From: CAUPWF01 sp964369755
Lineage (GTDB): Bacteria; Bacillota; Clostridia; Lachnospirales; Lachnospiraceae
Reading direction: 5' to 3'
Assembly (NCBI GenBank): GCA_964369755.1
Contig: CAYJFY010000021.1
Location: 1-43,682 of the forward strand
Length of the DNA stretch: 43,682 nucleotides
The notes beneath the pieces were generated by a model. The model worked only from the letters and a program-made list of their open reading frames with translations. It did no database searches and had not been told where the DNA came from. Each line of letters starts with the position of its first letter. The first letter of the stretch is position 1. The position numbers and the translations under genes were made by a program. Shown in pieces: positions 17,615 through 25,328 of the stretch.

Positions 17615-18889
17615 TTACTGTAGGTTTGTCGTGGTAAATTCATACAATGGTGTCTGATTATAGTCAGGAGAGTCACCGATTCGTTCAAACACTTTGATGG
17701 TGGTCTGAAAGATCCGTTCCCCCTCTTCTTGAACAACTAAATCATTGCCTTCTTCAAACTCCCTAGTCAATACAAAAATCGACCCTGTTTGAATCCTAAA
17801 AGTCGCATGATTATTGGGCTGCCCCGTCTCTAGATTGATTCCCATATTTGATAAAATCTGTGCACCTTCTTCTGCAACGATTACTGGCGGAATTGCCTCT
17901 GTTCGAGATTGAGTCAATAAAACTTCTGCCTCATATGCCATTTCTCTTTCTTCACTCGACTGTATTGTTTTTTGTTTTGCTAATACAATGGTAACAGGAC
18001 AATTATTTGCATTGATGATCTCTACTTCATCTCCCGCTCCATAATACCACGGATTAAATAGCACATAAAAAGCTGGGTATTCTTCCCCTTCTGCTACTTC
18101 TACTCCACCCTGTGGTGTTATTTCACTCTTATCCGTTGTAACTTCTCCTTCTATCGTTGGTGCTCCTTCTTGATTATAGGAAAAAGAATAATTCATCTCT
18201 AGAAAAAATTGCACCTGATGATCCACTTCCAAAATTTCAATCGTGATCTTTCTCTCTCCTGTCATACCTGGACTATCCATCGACAATGTAGTGTCTAATC
18301 TATGATCTTGAATAAATTTTTGGAGTGCACTTTCGTCGGGGTCTTCTAGTGAATTATTCTGGTTAAATACGTAATCCATGGGTGTATATTGCGGAATGGA
18401 CGCCTGATTCAGATTCCCATATCCACTTCCTACATCTCCTGTTACCGAATCCGTGGGAGTTCCAAGTTCAAAATCCACCATGACATCGTACTGTCCGTAC
18501 TGCATCTGTACACCTGAAAATCCCGCATGATATGAATGTTCCGATTGCATTCTCTCCGCACCTTCACCTAAGGCAGTATAGCTTCCATCAACTTCTAGCT
18601 TGTAAAATGTAGCTTCCGAACTTCCCCCGCCTTCCTCTGCTGTATGTGAAATGCTTGGCACTTCTCCACTATCAGTCGGCAATACGGCAGACAAATCCAT
18701 AGCCTCCAATTGCTCTGCTACATTCTCTCCCACCTGTGTTGCCTCACCCATCTGGGCACTTCTTGCTGAAGTTCTTGCAGAAGATGAGAACATAGAAAGT
18801 AGGGGTGTGGCAATAATCGCTAAAATTGCTACCCCTATGATCAACTCTACTAATGTAAAGCCTTTGTGATTGTTTCTTAACTGTTTCAC
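17615..18889 (-). CDS. Minor type IV prepilin with large soluble domain
   Basis: This protein of about 424 residues has the leader VKQLRNNHKG followed by FTLVELIIGVAILAIIATPL, with Glu at +5. I favour the GTG at 18889, which has AAAGGTGA at a proper distance upstream; in-frame GTGs at 18895 and 18901 are possible. The remainder is soluble, with a low-complexity Gly/Glu-rich first half and a beta-rich second half. It leads the cluster of four minor prepilin genes, 33 nt or more after pilO. By size and order it could be a GspJ/PilW-like subunit, but no domain beyond the pilin helix is recognisable. Confidence 0.85.
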   Translation of the reverse strand: MKQLRNNHKGFTLVELIIGVAILAIIATPLLSMFSSSARTSARSAQMGEATQVGENVAEQLEAMDLSAVLPTDSGEVPSISHTAEEGGGSSEATFYKLEVDGSYTALGEGAERMQSEHSYHAGFSGVQMQYGQYDVMVDFELGTPTDSVTGDVGSGYGNLNQASIPQYTPMDYVFNQNNSLEDPDESALQKFIQDHRLDTTLSMDSPGMTGERKITIEILEVDHQVQFFLEMNYSFSYNQEGAPTIEGEVTTDKSEITPQGGVEVAEGEEYPAFYVLFNPWYYGAGDEVEIINANNCPVTIVLAKQKTIQSSEEREMAYEAEVLLTQSRTEAIPPVIVAEEGAQILSNMGINLETGQPNNHATFRIQTGSIFVLTREFEEGNDLVVQEEGERIFQTTIKVFERIGDSPDYNQTPLYEFTTTNLQ

Positions 18890-18933
18890 TATCACTCTCA
18901 CCTTTCACTCGATATTGCTTCATTACTTCTATA

Positions 18934-19734
18934 TTATTGGATTGTTTCCTCTGGCGTTTGCTCCACCGGTAGTCCTGGCGTCTGTTCTTCTTGTAGTCCT
19001 GATGTCGAACCTTCTGTTGATTGGCCTTCTAGTTGTTCTCCCTCAACGATAGGTGCCTCATATCCCACACGTCCTGCCACCGTACTTCCGAATAATTCAT
19101 CTGTTCCAATTGGAACCAATGGCATCTGACTCTCTTGATACTCTGCTTGTGGATAGGTGATGAAAAACTTGCTAATCACAAAATTTCCAGCCAGTTTCGA
19201 TGTTTCTGCATCATAAGAAATCGATACACTGTCCAGTGCTGTTTTTTCCTTTGTAGCATAGATATAGTCTATGCTAGATTTGAGTTGTTCGTAGGACAAC
19301 TGCCCCGTTGCATTGGATGTGGTCTTATATGCAGACAAATCTGTATGCACATCCGCTCCATCTACTGATACATATGCTGGGAACTCTGCAACTAACTGCG
19401 CTTCCCCAAATGTCAATGTATCCACATCAAAATCAACCGCTTCTTCTAGGTCTAATGTCCACACAATGATGTCTTGTGGACGAATACCAGCTGGATATTG
19501 CGCAAGTTGTTCCGCTGCATATAGCTTGTCGCTCTCAATCTCACTCAAATACGTCGCACGGTCAGCATATAATGCCTCCAACTCAAGCAGCTGTGGTTGA
19601 ATCGATGCAAGCTCGGCTTCTACTTCCTCTGTGCTCTCAAGCACTCTGTTGTTTACAACAAAATACAACACAACAAATAACAGAATCCCACCTAGCACGA
19701 TTAATAGTCTTGCCTCATTTTTCGATATTTTCAT
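18934..19734 (-). CDS. pilO: Type IV pilus assembly protein PilO-like
   Basis: This 266-residue bitopic membrane protein has a short cytoplasmic start (MKISKNEAR), one TM helix (about 10-27), then a coiled coil rich in Glu/Leu (30-75) and a ferredoxin-like periplasmic-type domain. That is the PilO layout. PilO pairs with PilN to form the alignment complex linking the cytoplasmic motor to the fibre. The tail (about 230-266) is a Thr/Glu/Pro/Gln-rich low-complexity extension. Position directly after the PilM-PilN fusion (13-nt gap) supports the assignment more strongly than sequence identity. Confidence 0.8.
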   Translation of the reverse strand: MKISKNEARLLIVLGGILLFVVLYFVVNNRVLESTEEVEAELASIQPQLLELEALYADRATYLSEIESDKLYAAEQLAQYPAGIRPQDIIVWTLDLEEAVDFDVDTLTFGEAQLVAEFPAYVSVDGADVHTDLSAYKTTSNATGQLSYEQLKSSIDYIYATKEKTALDSVSISYDAETSKLAGNFVISKFFITYPQAEYQESQMPLVPIGTDELFGSTVAGRVGYEAPIVEGEQLEGQSTEGSTSGLQEEQTPGLPVEQTPEETIQ

Positions 19735-19747
19735 CTGTGACTCCCCC

Positions 19748-21376
19748 TTATGGCTCTACTTCTTCTGTTGTTTGCTCTTCCACCACATCTTCTTGTGTAT
19801 TAAGTGTTGGAGGCGCTTCAATCTGCTCTGGCAATACATATTCACAACTAATACTAAATGAAGCGATTGGAATTCCAGCCGCATTTACTCCTTCGGTAAT
19901 GCCACTGACACTAATCTTGTCGATGGATTCAAAAGAGTCTAGTTGTGAAATCACAACCGCAGCACTCTCCATATCTGGTACTTCCACATTCATCGACACT
20001 CCAAAATTGTCACAAGATGCGGACAGTAACAAGATGCTTGATGGCATCTTATCCTCTAATTCCTCTAAAAACCCTCTCAGATTGGCATTATTACTAATCC
20101 CCTGTTCCTCTAATAATTGTAAATTATATTTAATTCCTTCATACTCCACATATAAATCATATTCCGTCATGATACTCGACAAACTTTCGATTCGCTCCTG
20201 CGCTTCCTTCAACTCATTTTTTGCACCGAAGTAGTTCAACACTGTTCCTGCAACAACTCCTGCTCCTGCCAACAGACATACTCCTGCAAAAACGATTGGT
20301 AACCGTAACGACCCCTCACCACTTTTCTTCTTTTGTATCTCAATGAATTTTGTAGGCATCAACTCCAGTGGTTCAATATAACTTCCCAAACAGTTCACAT
20401 ATAATATCACATTTGTTCCAGACACCAATTTATCAATCCCCTGCATGTCTGATAATAGCACTACTTCTTCTTCCATTGCTTCTGCAATTTCCTTGTCCAA
20501 TCCCGCAAGCTCTGCACAGGTTCCAAGCAATACAATTTTTGAAATCTCGTCTTCGGAATATGTCATTTTAAAAAACTCTGCACTTCTTACAATACCATTT
20601 GCAAGTCGGGAGTAAATATCTTGTTTCTCATCTTCCTCTACCTTTTTGTCCAACCACTCCTGATCTTTGCATTTTTCTAATACATCTCCAAATGTCAATT
20701 CTTCCACTCTAGATGCCATCATTGCAGAGGAAATTACTCCTTCTCCTCCAAAAGGAAATGCCCTCTGAAGTAATAGTTTTCCGTCTTTCATAAAGGTTGC
20801 CAAAGTCTGTTTCAATTCGAGTGAAACATACATGGTCACTCCCTGCGTCTGCAATCCATTGAATACCTGATATTGACAATTGGCACTATAGTCAAATGCC
20901 TCTAATTCAAGGCCTGCCTCTTCTATCATCTTCTGATAGCTATTTAATATAGGGATTGGAACTGCCGTGATCAATACTCTATGACCTGGACTTTCTCCCT
21001 TTTTCGTCTCTAATAAGGTATATGCCACCTGATATCCCGACAAATCCACTGGAAAATACTCTGATGCATTCGCTAATACCATAGCCTTCAATTTATTCTT
21101 CTTTACAAGCGGGAACACAACTTGACGACTGACTACTTTAGATGTAGACAATGTGAAAATTGCATTTTTGACATCTAGCACCCCATGTGCTTTCATTTCC
21201 TTTTCTAATTCTTGCGCAATCGCTTCTGGCTGAATAATCTCCCCGTCCATAACCGACATCGTTGGCGTGTCAAAGTGAAAAGAATTGGTTGCATGCACTC
21301 CCTTTAATCGTTTCGTTATTACGCAAACTTTTACTAGCTGATCACCAATTTCTATGCTTAGTACTTTCTTAGCCAT
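19748..21376 (-). CDS. PilM-PilN fusion protein of the pilus alignment complex
   Basis: This 542-residue protein joins two functions normally on separate genes. Residues 1-340 are PilM-like and actin/FtsA-fold, starting KVLSIEIGDQLVKVCVI with FPVDLSGYQVAY near 108-119. Residues 337-342 read LELMPT, resembling the PilN N-terminal motif (INLLP) that docks into PilM. A TM helix follows (about 360-383), then a coiled coil (385-425) and a PilN-like domain (430-515) with a VEVPDMESAAVVISQLDSF stretch. An acidic tail ends the protein. The gene is preceded by the prepilin peptidase gene and followed by pilO, matching the canonical pilM-N-O order. Confidence 0.85.
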   Translation of the reverse strand: MAKKVLSIEIGDQLVKVCVITKRLKGVHATNSFHFDTPTMSVMDGEIIQPEAIAQELEKEMKAHGVLDVKNAIFTLSTSKVVSRQVVFPLVKKNKLKAMVLANASEYFPVDLSGYQVAYTLLETKKGESPGHRVLITAVPIPILNSYQKMIEEAGLELEAFDYSANCQYQVFNGLQTQGVTMYVSLELKQTLATFMKDGKLLLQRAFPFGGEGVISSAMMASRVEELTFGDVLEKCKDQEWLDKKVEEDEKQDIYSRLANGIVRSAEFFKMTYSEDEISKIVLLGTCAELAGLDKEIAEAMEEEVVLLSDMQGIDKLVSGTNVILYVNCLGSYIEPLELMPTKFIEIQKKKSGEGSLRLPIVFAGVCLLAGAGVVAGTVLNYFGAKNELKEAQERIESLSSIMTEYDLYVEYEGIKYNLQLLEEQGISNNANLRGFLEELEDKMPSSILLLSASCDNFGVSMNVEVPDMESAAVVISQLDSFESIDKISVSGITEGVNAAGIPIASFSISCEYVLPEQIEAPPTLNTQEDVVEEQTTEEVEP

Positions 21377-21420
21377 AATTCTTTCTACCCCTCTCTATTT
21401 CTAATAATTTTTTACTCCCC

Positions 21421-22194
21421 TTAGAGTCCTAATCGACTCATGTACCACTCGATTGCAGATGTCCCCCATAAAAATGAGACTGCAATTCCTATTGCCAAAT
21501 ATGGTCCCAATGCCAATTCTCTACTGGCTCCATAGAACCTCATTCGAATTACATGGATGATGGATGCAACAATACATCCGAGAAAGAAGGCAAATATCGT
21601 AGGATAAAGTCCTAGGAACAACCCACTTCCTGCCATCAACTTCACATCCCCACCACCAATAGCACTCCCACTTGATAGGAAAAAGAAAATCAATAGCACT
21701 CCTGCAACTCCAATAAATCCAAACAGATGATTCTTCCAATCACCTATATCTATTACAAATCTCGTCAAGCCTAGAAAAAATATAAATATCGTAGTCTGTG
21801 ACGGAATTTCTTTCGTTCTCGCATCAATGATCGATAAAACCAATAAGGTCGACAACAATAAGCACCCCAGTATTGTATCTAGGTTGTATCCATACACTGC
21901 ATAAACCGCTCCCCACAACACTCCATTGCATAATTCAATCAACGGATACTGTATAGAAATCGCCTGCTGACAACCGGAACATCGACCTCTTAAATACAAC
22001 CAACTAAAAATGGGAATCAACTCCCACCACTTCAACTCTTTCTTACAATTCATGCAATGGGAACGTCCCATCACCACTCCTTCCCCCAAAGGGAGGCGGA
22101 GAATACATACATTACAAAAACTTCCAACCATGATTCCTAGTATTGCCGTCACCATGATCAATGTCATCTGGATGAAATCCATCTTAATAACCAA
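21421..22194 (-). CDS. pilD: Prepilin peptidase / N-methyltransferase (A24 family)
   Basis: This polytopic enzyme of about 257 residues cleaves the leader of the prepilins in this locus and methylates the new N-terminus. The N-terminal domain has the zinc-binding pairs CMNC (47-50) and CSGC (72-75). The catalytic aspartates of the A24 family appear in IDARTKEIP (D124) and GGGDVKLMAG (D183). About seven hydrophobic segments are visible. The start is uncertain: TTG at 22194 or the ATG at 22182, neither with a perfect ribosome-binding site. It lies 177 nt downstream of the major pilin gene, behind the large hairpin at 22249-22329. Confidence 0.93.
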   Translation of the reverse strand: MVIKMDFIQMTLIMVTAILGIMVGSFCNVCILRLPLGEGVVMGRSHCMNCKKELKWWELIPIFSWLYLRGRCSGCQQAISIQYPLIELCNGVLWGAVYAVYGYNLDTILGCLLLSTLLVLSIIDARTKEIPSQTTIFIFFLGLTRFVIDIGDWKNHLFGFIGVAGVLLIFFFLSSGSAIGGGDVKLMAGSGLFLGLYPTIFAFFLGCIVASIIHVIRMRFYGASRELALGPYLAIGIAVSFLWGTSAIEWYMSRLGL

Positions 22195-22236
22195 CCCTTC
22201 ACACGATTTCCTTTCAGGGATATCTATCTATTTTGT

Positions 22237-22259
22237 ATCAGACATAAGATAACACTCGC
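22237..22259. repeat. Left copy of 23-bp inverted repeat flanking the pilin gene
   Basis: The plus strand begins ATCAGACATAAGATA and ends CTCGC at 22259. Its reverse complement is found at 22926-22948 with 21 of 23 positions identical (differences only at copy positions 16 and 18). As RNA, one of the two differences becomes a G-U pair. The copy overlaps the left arm of the hairpin at 22249-22329. Confidence 0.9.
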
Positions 22260-22329
22260 TATCTATTTCCCTACTAACCAGAAAGACTCATTGTTTCTGG
22301 TTCGCGGGGAAATACGGCGAGAATGTTAT
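22249..22329 (-). other. Extended 81-nt hairpin in the pilA-pilD intergenic region
   Basis: Four stacked stems make 28 base pairs around a 9-nt loop. In the transcript (minus strand) they are ATAACA/TGTTAT, CTCGC/GCGAG after a 2-nt bulge, TATTTCCC/GGGAAATA after a CG/GATA internal loop, and AACCAGAAA/TTTCTGGTT after a CGCG/AGTA internal loop. No U-run follows, so it is not an intrinsic terminator. It may block 3'-5' decay of pilin mRNA, be an RNase III substrate, or be a structured 5' leader of pilD. Confidence 0.75.
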
Positions 22330-22348
22330 AGGTCTAGGGATAGACCTA
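22329..22348 (-). other. Small perfect hairpin after the pilin gene
   Basis: TAGGTCTA and TAGACCTA form an 8-bp stem with a 4-nt loop, 23 nt after the pilin stop codon. It abuts the 81-nt hairpin. Without a following U-tract, a 3' stabiliser role for pilin mRNA is likelier than termination. Confidence 0.6.
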
Positions 22349-22371
22349 CGTAATTTGTTTTAATTTTTTTA

Positions 22372-22863
22372 CTACGAAGTAGCCTTTTTCATATCTAGTA
22401 AAGTCGCCCAATTATCTGAGGCATTCTTTGTAAGAGTAATTTTTCCCGTCTCTGAATCAATTGTAAACTCCAATACACCTTTTGCATCTGCGGACTCTAC
22501 TTTTAACTCCGAGAGTGTCATAATCGAATTTAAAATTTCTTGAAACTTTGTTGCATCAGCACTGTCCGCACCCGTAATAGATGGCGTACCTGCTGTTCCA
22601 CTCGTGAAATCAATTTTAACTGTATATGACTTGGCTGGTGTTCCAAGATCTGGGTCTACAATTGCTGTCGATGCCGCTTGCATCAAGGATTCTCCCATTC
22701 GAATATCATTTGTCTTTCTCGCATCTTCAAGATACCCTGTGTACATCGGCGCAAATACTGCTGCCAAGATTGCGATTATCGCAACAACGATAATCAATTC
22801 AACTAGTGTAAAACCTTTGTTGTTTTTTTTGATTCTTTTCTTCATTTCTTCTAATTTTTTCAT
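22372..22863 (-). CDS. pilA: Major type IV pilin (prepilin)
   Basis: This 163-residue prepilin has a lysine-rich leader of 17 residues ending RIKKNNKG. The mature protein starts FTLVELIIVVAIIAILAAVFAP, with Glu at +5, the best-conserved pilin helix in the locus. The C-terminal part is a small globular domain without a disulfide cysteine pair. I chose the ATG at 22863 because AAGGAGA lies 8 nt upstream; the longer frame from 22905 begins inside a hairpin. Placement between pilC and pilD, the best ribosome-binding site and surrounding RNA structures identify it as the main subunit. It sits alone inside the inverted repeat 22237-22259/22926-22948. Confidence 0.9.
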   Translation of the reverse strand: MKKLEEMKKRIKKNNKGFTLVELIIVVAIIAILAAVFAPMYTGYLEDARKTNDIRMGESLMQAASTAIVDPDLGTPAKSYTVKIDFTSGTAGTPSITGADSADATKFQEILNSIMTLSELKVESADAKGVLEFTIDSETGKITLTKNASDNWATLLDMKKATS

Positions 22864-22888
22864 TTTCTTAATCTCCTTTTCATTTTCT

Positions 22889-22906
22889 AGTGTCAATTCT
22901 GACACT
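22889..22906 (-). other. Hairpin just upstream of the pilin ribosome-binding site
   Basis: AGTGTCA (22889-22895) and TGACACT (22900-22906) form a perfect 7-bp stem with a 4-nt loop, about 11 nt before the pilin AAGGAGA site. A 5' hairpin this close to a strong ribosome-binding site typically protects an mRNA from decay; an operator role is also possible. Confidence 0.55.
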
Positions 22907-22925
22907 CCCTCTCAACTTATGTGAA

Positions 22926-22948
22926 GCGAGAGCTATCTTATGTCTGAT
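22926..22948. repeat. Right copy of 23-bp inverted repeat flanking the pilin gene
   Basis: The plus strand reads GCGAGAGCTATCTTATGTCT then GAT, the reverse complement of 22237-22259 except at two positions. It lies between the pilC stop and the pilin start. Bases immediately inside and outside the two copies do not match, so the repeat has sharp boundaries. Confidence 0.9.
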
Positions 22949-22955
22949 CTCCTGC

Positions 22956-22976
22956 CTCGACCTCCCTATTGTCGAG
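22956..22976 (-). other. Small hairpin after pilC
   Basis: CTCGAC (22956-22961) and GTCGAG (22971-22976) form a 6-bp stem with a 9-nt loop, immediately outside the right inverted-repeat copy and just after the pilC stop. There is no U-tract after it. Confidence 0.45.
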
Positions 22977-22982
22977 ACATTT

Positions 22983-24200
22983 TTACATCCCTTCTAATCC
23001 GGTATACATCTCTGCCATCGGTAGCATCACAGCCATTACAATCACACCTACGACCAAGGCCAAAAATACGATAATCAAAGGTTCGATGGCTGACATCAGC
23101 GCACCTGTGGAGACTTCTACCTCTTCGTCAAAATAATCGGCTTGCTTGTTAAGCATCCCCTCTAAATCACCTACTTCTTCCCCGATTTTTGTCATATGAC
23201 AAACCAGTGGTGGAAACATGCCTGATTTTGATAAACTCTCAGAGATTGGTGTTCCCATAGCCACCTCTTCCTTCGTCTTCATCAATGCATCCTTATAGTG
23301 TATATTGGTCATGGTATTCGCCACAATCTCGATACAATCTATGAGGGGGATACCTGCAGCAATCAGCGTACTCAAGGTTCGACTCATGCGTGCTGACGAG
23401 GTCTTGATCGCTAAATTTCCAAAGAGGGGCAGTCTTAGCTGGATACGCCCAAACACTCTTCGTCCACTATCTGTTTTTGCCCAAGTGCGTAGGAAATATA
23501 CAATTCCTCCCAAAGTCAATAATATGAAAATCCAATATTGTTGTACAAAATCACTTGCAGCAATTACCGCTAAGGTAATCCATGGAAGTTCCATTCCCAT
23601 ATCCGTCAACATGGATTCAAATTGTGGGATAACATAGCCCAATAGCACCATGATTACCACAAGGGCAACTAGGAGAATCACAATCGGATATACCGATGTT
23701 TTTCGAATCAATCCTTGCAATTTTGCATCCTTTTCAAATTGGTCTGCCATTCTACCAAAAGAAACTTCTAGGCTTCCCGTTGCCTCCCCAGCTTCTACCA
23801 TAGTGATAAATATATCTGGAAACACACTTGGGTGTTGCCTCATTGCCTCAGAAAATGAAGTTCCCGACTGAATATCAATACGGCACTCATTAATCGCATC
23901 AGAAAGAATTTTGTTCTCTACCTGTTCTGTCAACATCTCTAACGCAGCCGTAACAGAAACTCCTGCCGAGGAAATACTGACGAACTGCCTACAAAAAATC
24001 GCCAAATCTCTTGGTTTTGGTTTCTTTTTTAATGCACTGAATTCAATGTTTCGATTCATGCCTCCCACTTCTTTAATCGTAAGTGGAATTTTTCCTTCTG
24101 CTTTTATCACATTTATTACTTGTTCTTTTGCACTTGCATTTACTGTCCCTTTGGACTCTTTGCCTGACTTATCTACGGCAACATATGAATAAACCGCCAA
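22983..24200 (-). CDS. pilC: Type IV pilus inner-membrane platform protein PilC (GspF family)
   Basis: This 405-residue polytopic protein carries two GspF domains (about 70-190 and 270-395), each ending in hydrophobic helices near 165-190, 220-240 and 375-398. Typical sequences are FCRQFVSISSAGVSVTAALEML, PDIFITMVEAGEATGSLEVSF and the second-domain counterpart PLVCHMTKIGEEVGDLEGML. PilC is the rotor between the PilB/PilT motors and the growing fibre. The start is a TTG at 24200 behind GGAGGTGA; the in-sequence ATG nearby is out of frame. It is 29 nt downstream of pilT. Confidence 0.96.
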   Translation of the reverse strand: MAVYSYVAVDKSGKESKGTVNASAKEQVINVIKAEGKIPLTIKEVGGMNRNIEFSALKKKPKPRDLAIFCRQFVSISSAGVSVTAALEMLTEQVENKILSDAINECRIDIQSGTSFSEAMRQHPSVFPDIFITMVEAGEATGSLEVSFGRMADQFEKDAKLQGLIRKTSVYPIVILLVALVVIMVLLGYVIPQFESMLTDMGMELPWITLAVIAASDFVQQYWIFILLTLGGIVYFLRTWAKTDSGRRVFGRIQLRLPLFGNLAIKTSSARMSRTLSTLIAAGIPLIDCIEIVANTMTNIHYKDALMKTKEEVAMGTPISESLSKSGMFPPLVCHMTKIGEEVGDLEGMLNKQADYFDEEVEVSTGALMSAIEPLIIVFLALVVGVIVMAVMLPMAEMYTGLEGM

Positions 24201-24229
24201 TCCATCACCTCCCCATCTATAATCGTCGG

Positions 24230-25285
24230 TTAATACAATCTCTTACTCAGCGCTGCTTTATCCTGTGCGTATTGAAGCGCTGCATCATAAGTAATTTTAT
24301 TTCTTTGATACAATTCTAGGATTGCATCATCCATTTGCTTCATTCCGATTTTCCCATTCATCAACATCACCGATGGGATTTGGAATGTTTTCCCTTCACG
24401 AATATTGTTTCTCACTGCACTATTTGTCAGCATTACCTCAAATGCCGCCACACGTCCCTTTCCATCTGCAGATGGAATCAATTGTTGAGATACCACGCAT
24501 TCTAGCACGTCAGCAAGTTGTGTTCGAATCTGCTGTTGCTGATGAGGTGGAAACACATCGATGATACGATCAATGGTGTTCGCTGCACCTACTGTATGCA
24601 AGCTAGAAAGTACCAGATGTCCTGTTTCCGCTGCCGTTACCGCAATGGATATGGTCTCTAAGTCACGCATCTCTCCTACCAAAATCACGTCTGGATCTTG
24701 TCTTAGGGCAGCTCTTAGCGCGTTTGGAAAACTATGTGTATCACTTCCCACTTCTCTTTGATTCACAATTGCCTGTTTATGTTGATGCAGATACTCAATC
24801 GGGTCTTCTAGTGTTAACACGTGATGCGGGTACTTTTCATTGATTTCATTGATTAAGCTCGCCAACGTGGTTGACTTTCCACTTCCTGTTGCTCCTGTAA
24901 CGAGAATCAATCCTCGTTTTTTATCACACATATCCACCACTGCCTGTGGAATATTTAGTTCCTCTGGCAATGGTATCCTTGCATTTAGCACACGCGCCGA
25001 AACTGCAAATGATCCTCTCTGTGTAAAAGCATTGACACGAAATCTACCAATGGAGGTTGCCGAATATGCGAAATCAATCTCCCCTTCTTTCTTATAATGA
25101 AGCATCTGATCTGGGGTCATAATTTCTTCCATAATTTCTTCAATGTCTTTTGGCATTAATTTTCCGCTCGCTAAGGATACTAACTTCCCCTTCACGCGTC
25201 CCGTGGGAGGTACTCCTGCGCTCAAATGTAAATCTGAAGCGCCTTTTTCCGCTGCTAGCTTTAATAATTCCGTGAACCTATTCAT
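24230..25285 (-). CDS. pilT: Type IV pilus retraction ATPase PilT
   Basis: This 351-residue hexameric ATPase powers pilus retraction and thus twitching motility or DNA uptake. Visible are ASDLHLSAG near the start, Walker A GATGSGKST (131-139), the Asp-box region with LTLEDPIEY, Walker B DPDVILVGEMRD and the His box GHLVLSSLHT. The PilT-specific C-terminal AIRNLIRE motif appears as AVRNNIREGKT. It lies between pilB and pilC with AAGGAG upstream. A real PilT argues for a dynamic pilus, not a static competence pseudopilus or type II system. Confidence 0.95.
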   Translation of the reverse strand: MNRFTELLKLAAEKGASDLHLSAGVPPTGRVKGKLVSLASGKLMPKDIEEIMEEIMTPDQMLHYKKEGEIDFAYSATSIGRFRVNAFTQRGSFAVSARVLNARIPLPEELNIPQAVVDMCDKKRGLILVTGATGSGKSTTLASLINEINEKYPHHVLTLEDPIEYLHQHKQAIVNQREVGSDTHSFPNALRAALRQDPDVILVGEMRDLETISIAVTAAETGHLVLSSLHTVGAANTIDRIIDVFPPHQQQQIRTQLADVLECVVSQQLIPSADGKGRVAAFEVMLTNSAVRNNIREGKTFQIPSVMLMNGKIGMKQMDDAILELYQRNKITYDAALQYAQDKAALSKRLY

Positions 25286-25328
25286 GCATCTTTCTCCTTC
25301 TCACACTAAAAACCATCCCTTTTTCACA

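Noticed and set aside
19476..20234. 252-codon plus-strand open frame
   Set aside because: It lies antisense to the PilM-PilN fusion and pilO, has no ribosome-binding site and no recognisable domain; the minus-strand genes have clear family motifs.
22195..22371. c-di-GMP riboswitch in front of pilD
   Set aside because: None of the conserved GEMM-I or c-di-GMP-II core sequences is visible; only a long imperfect hairpin is present.
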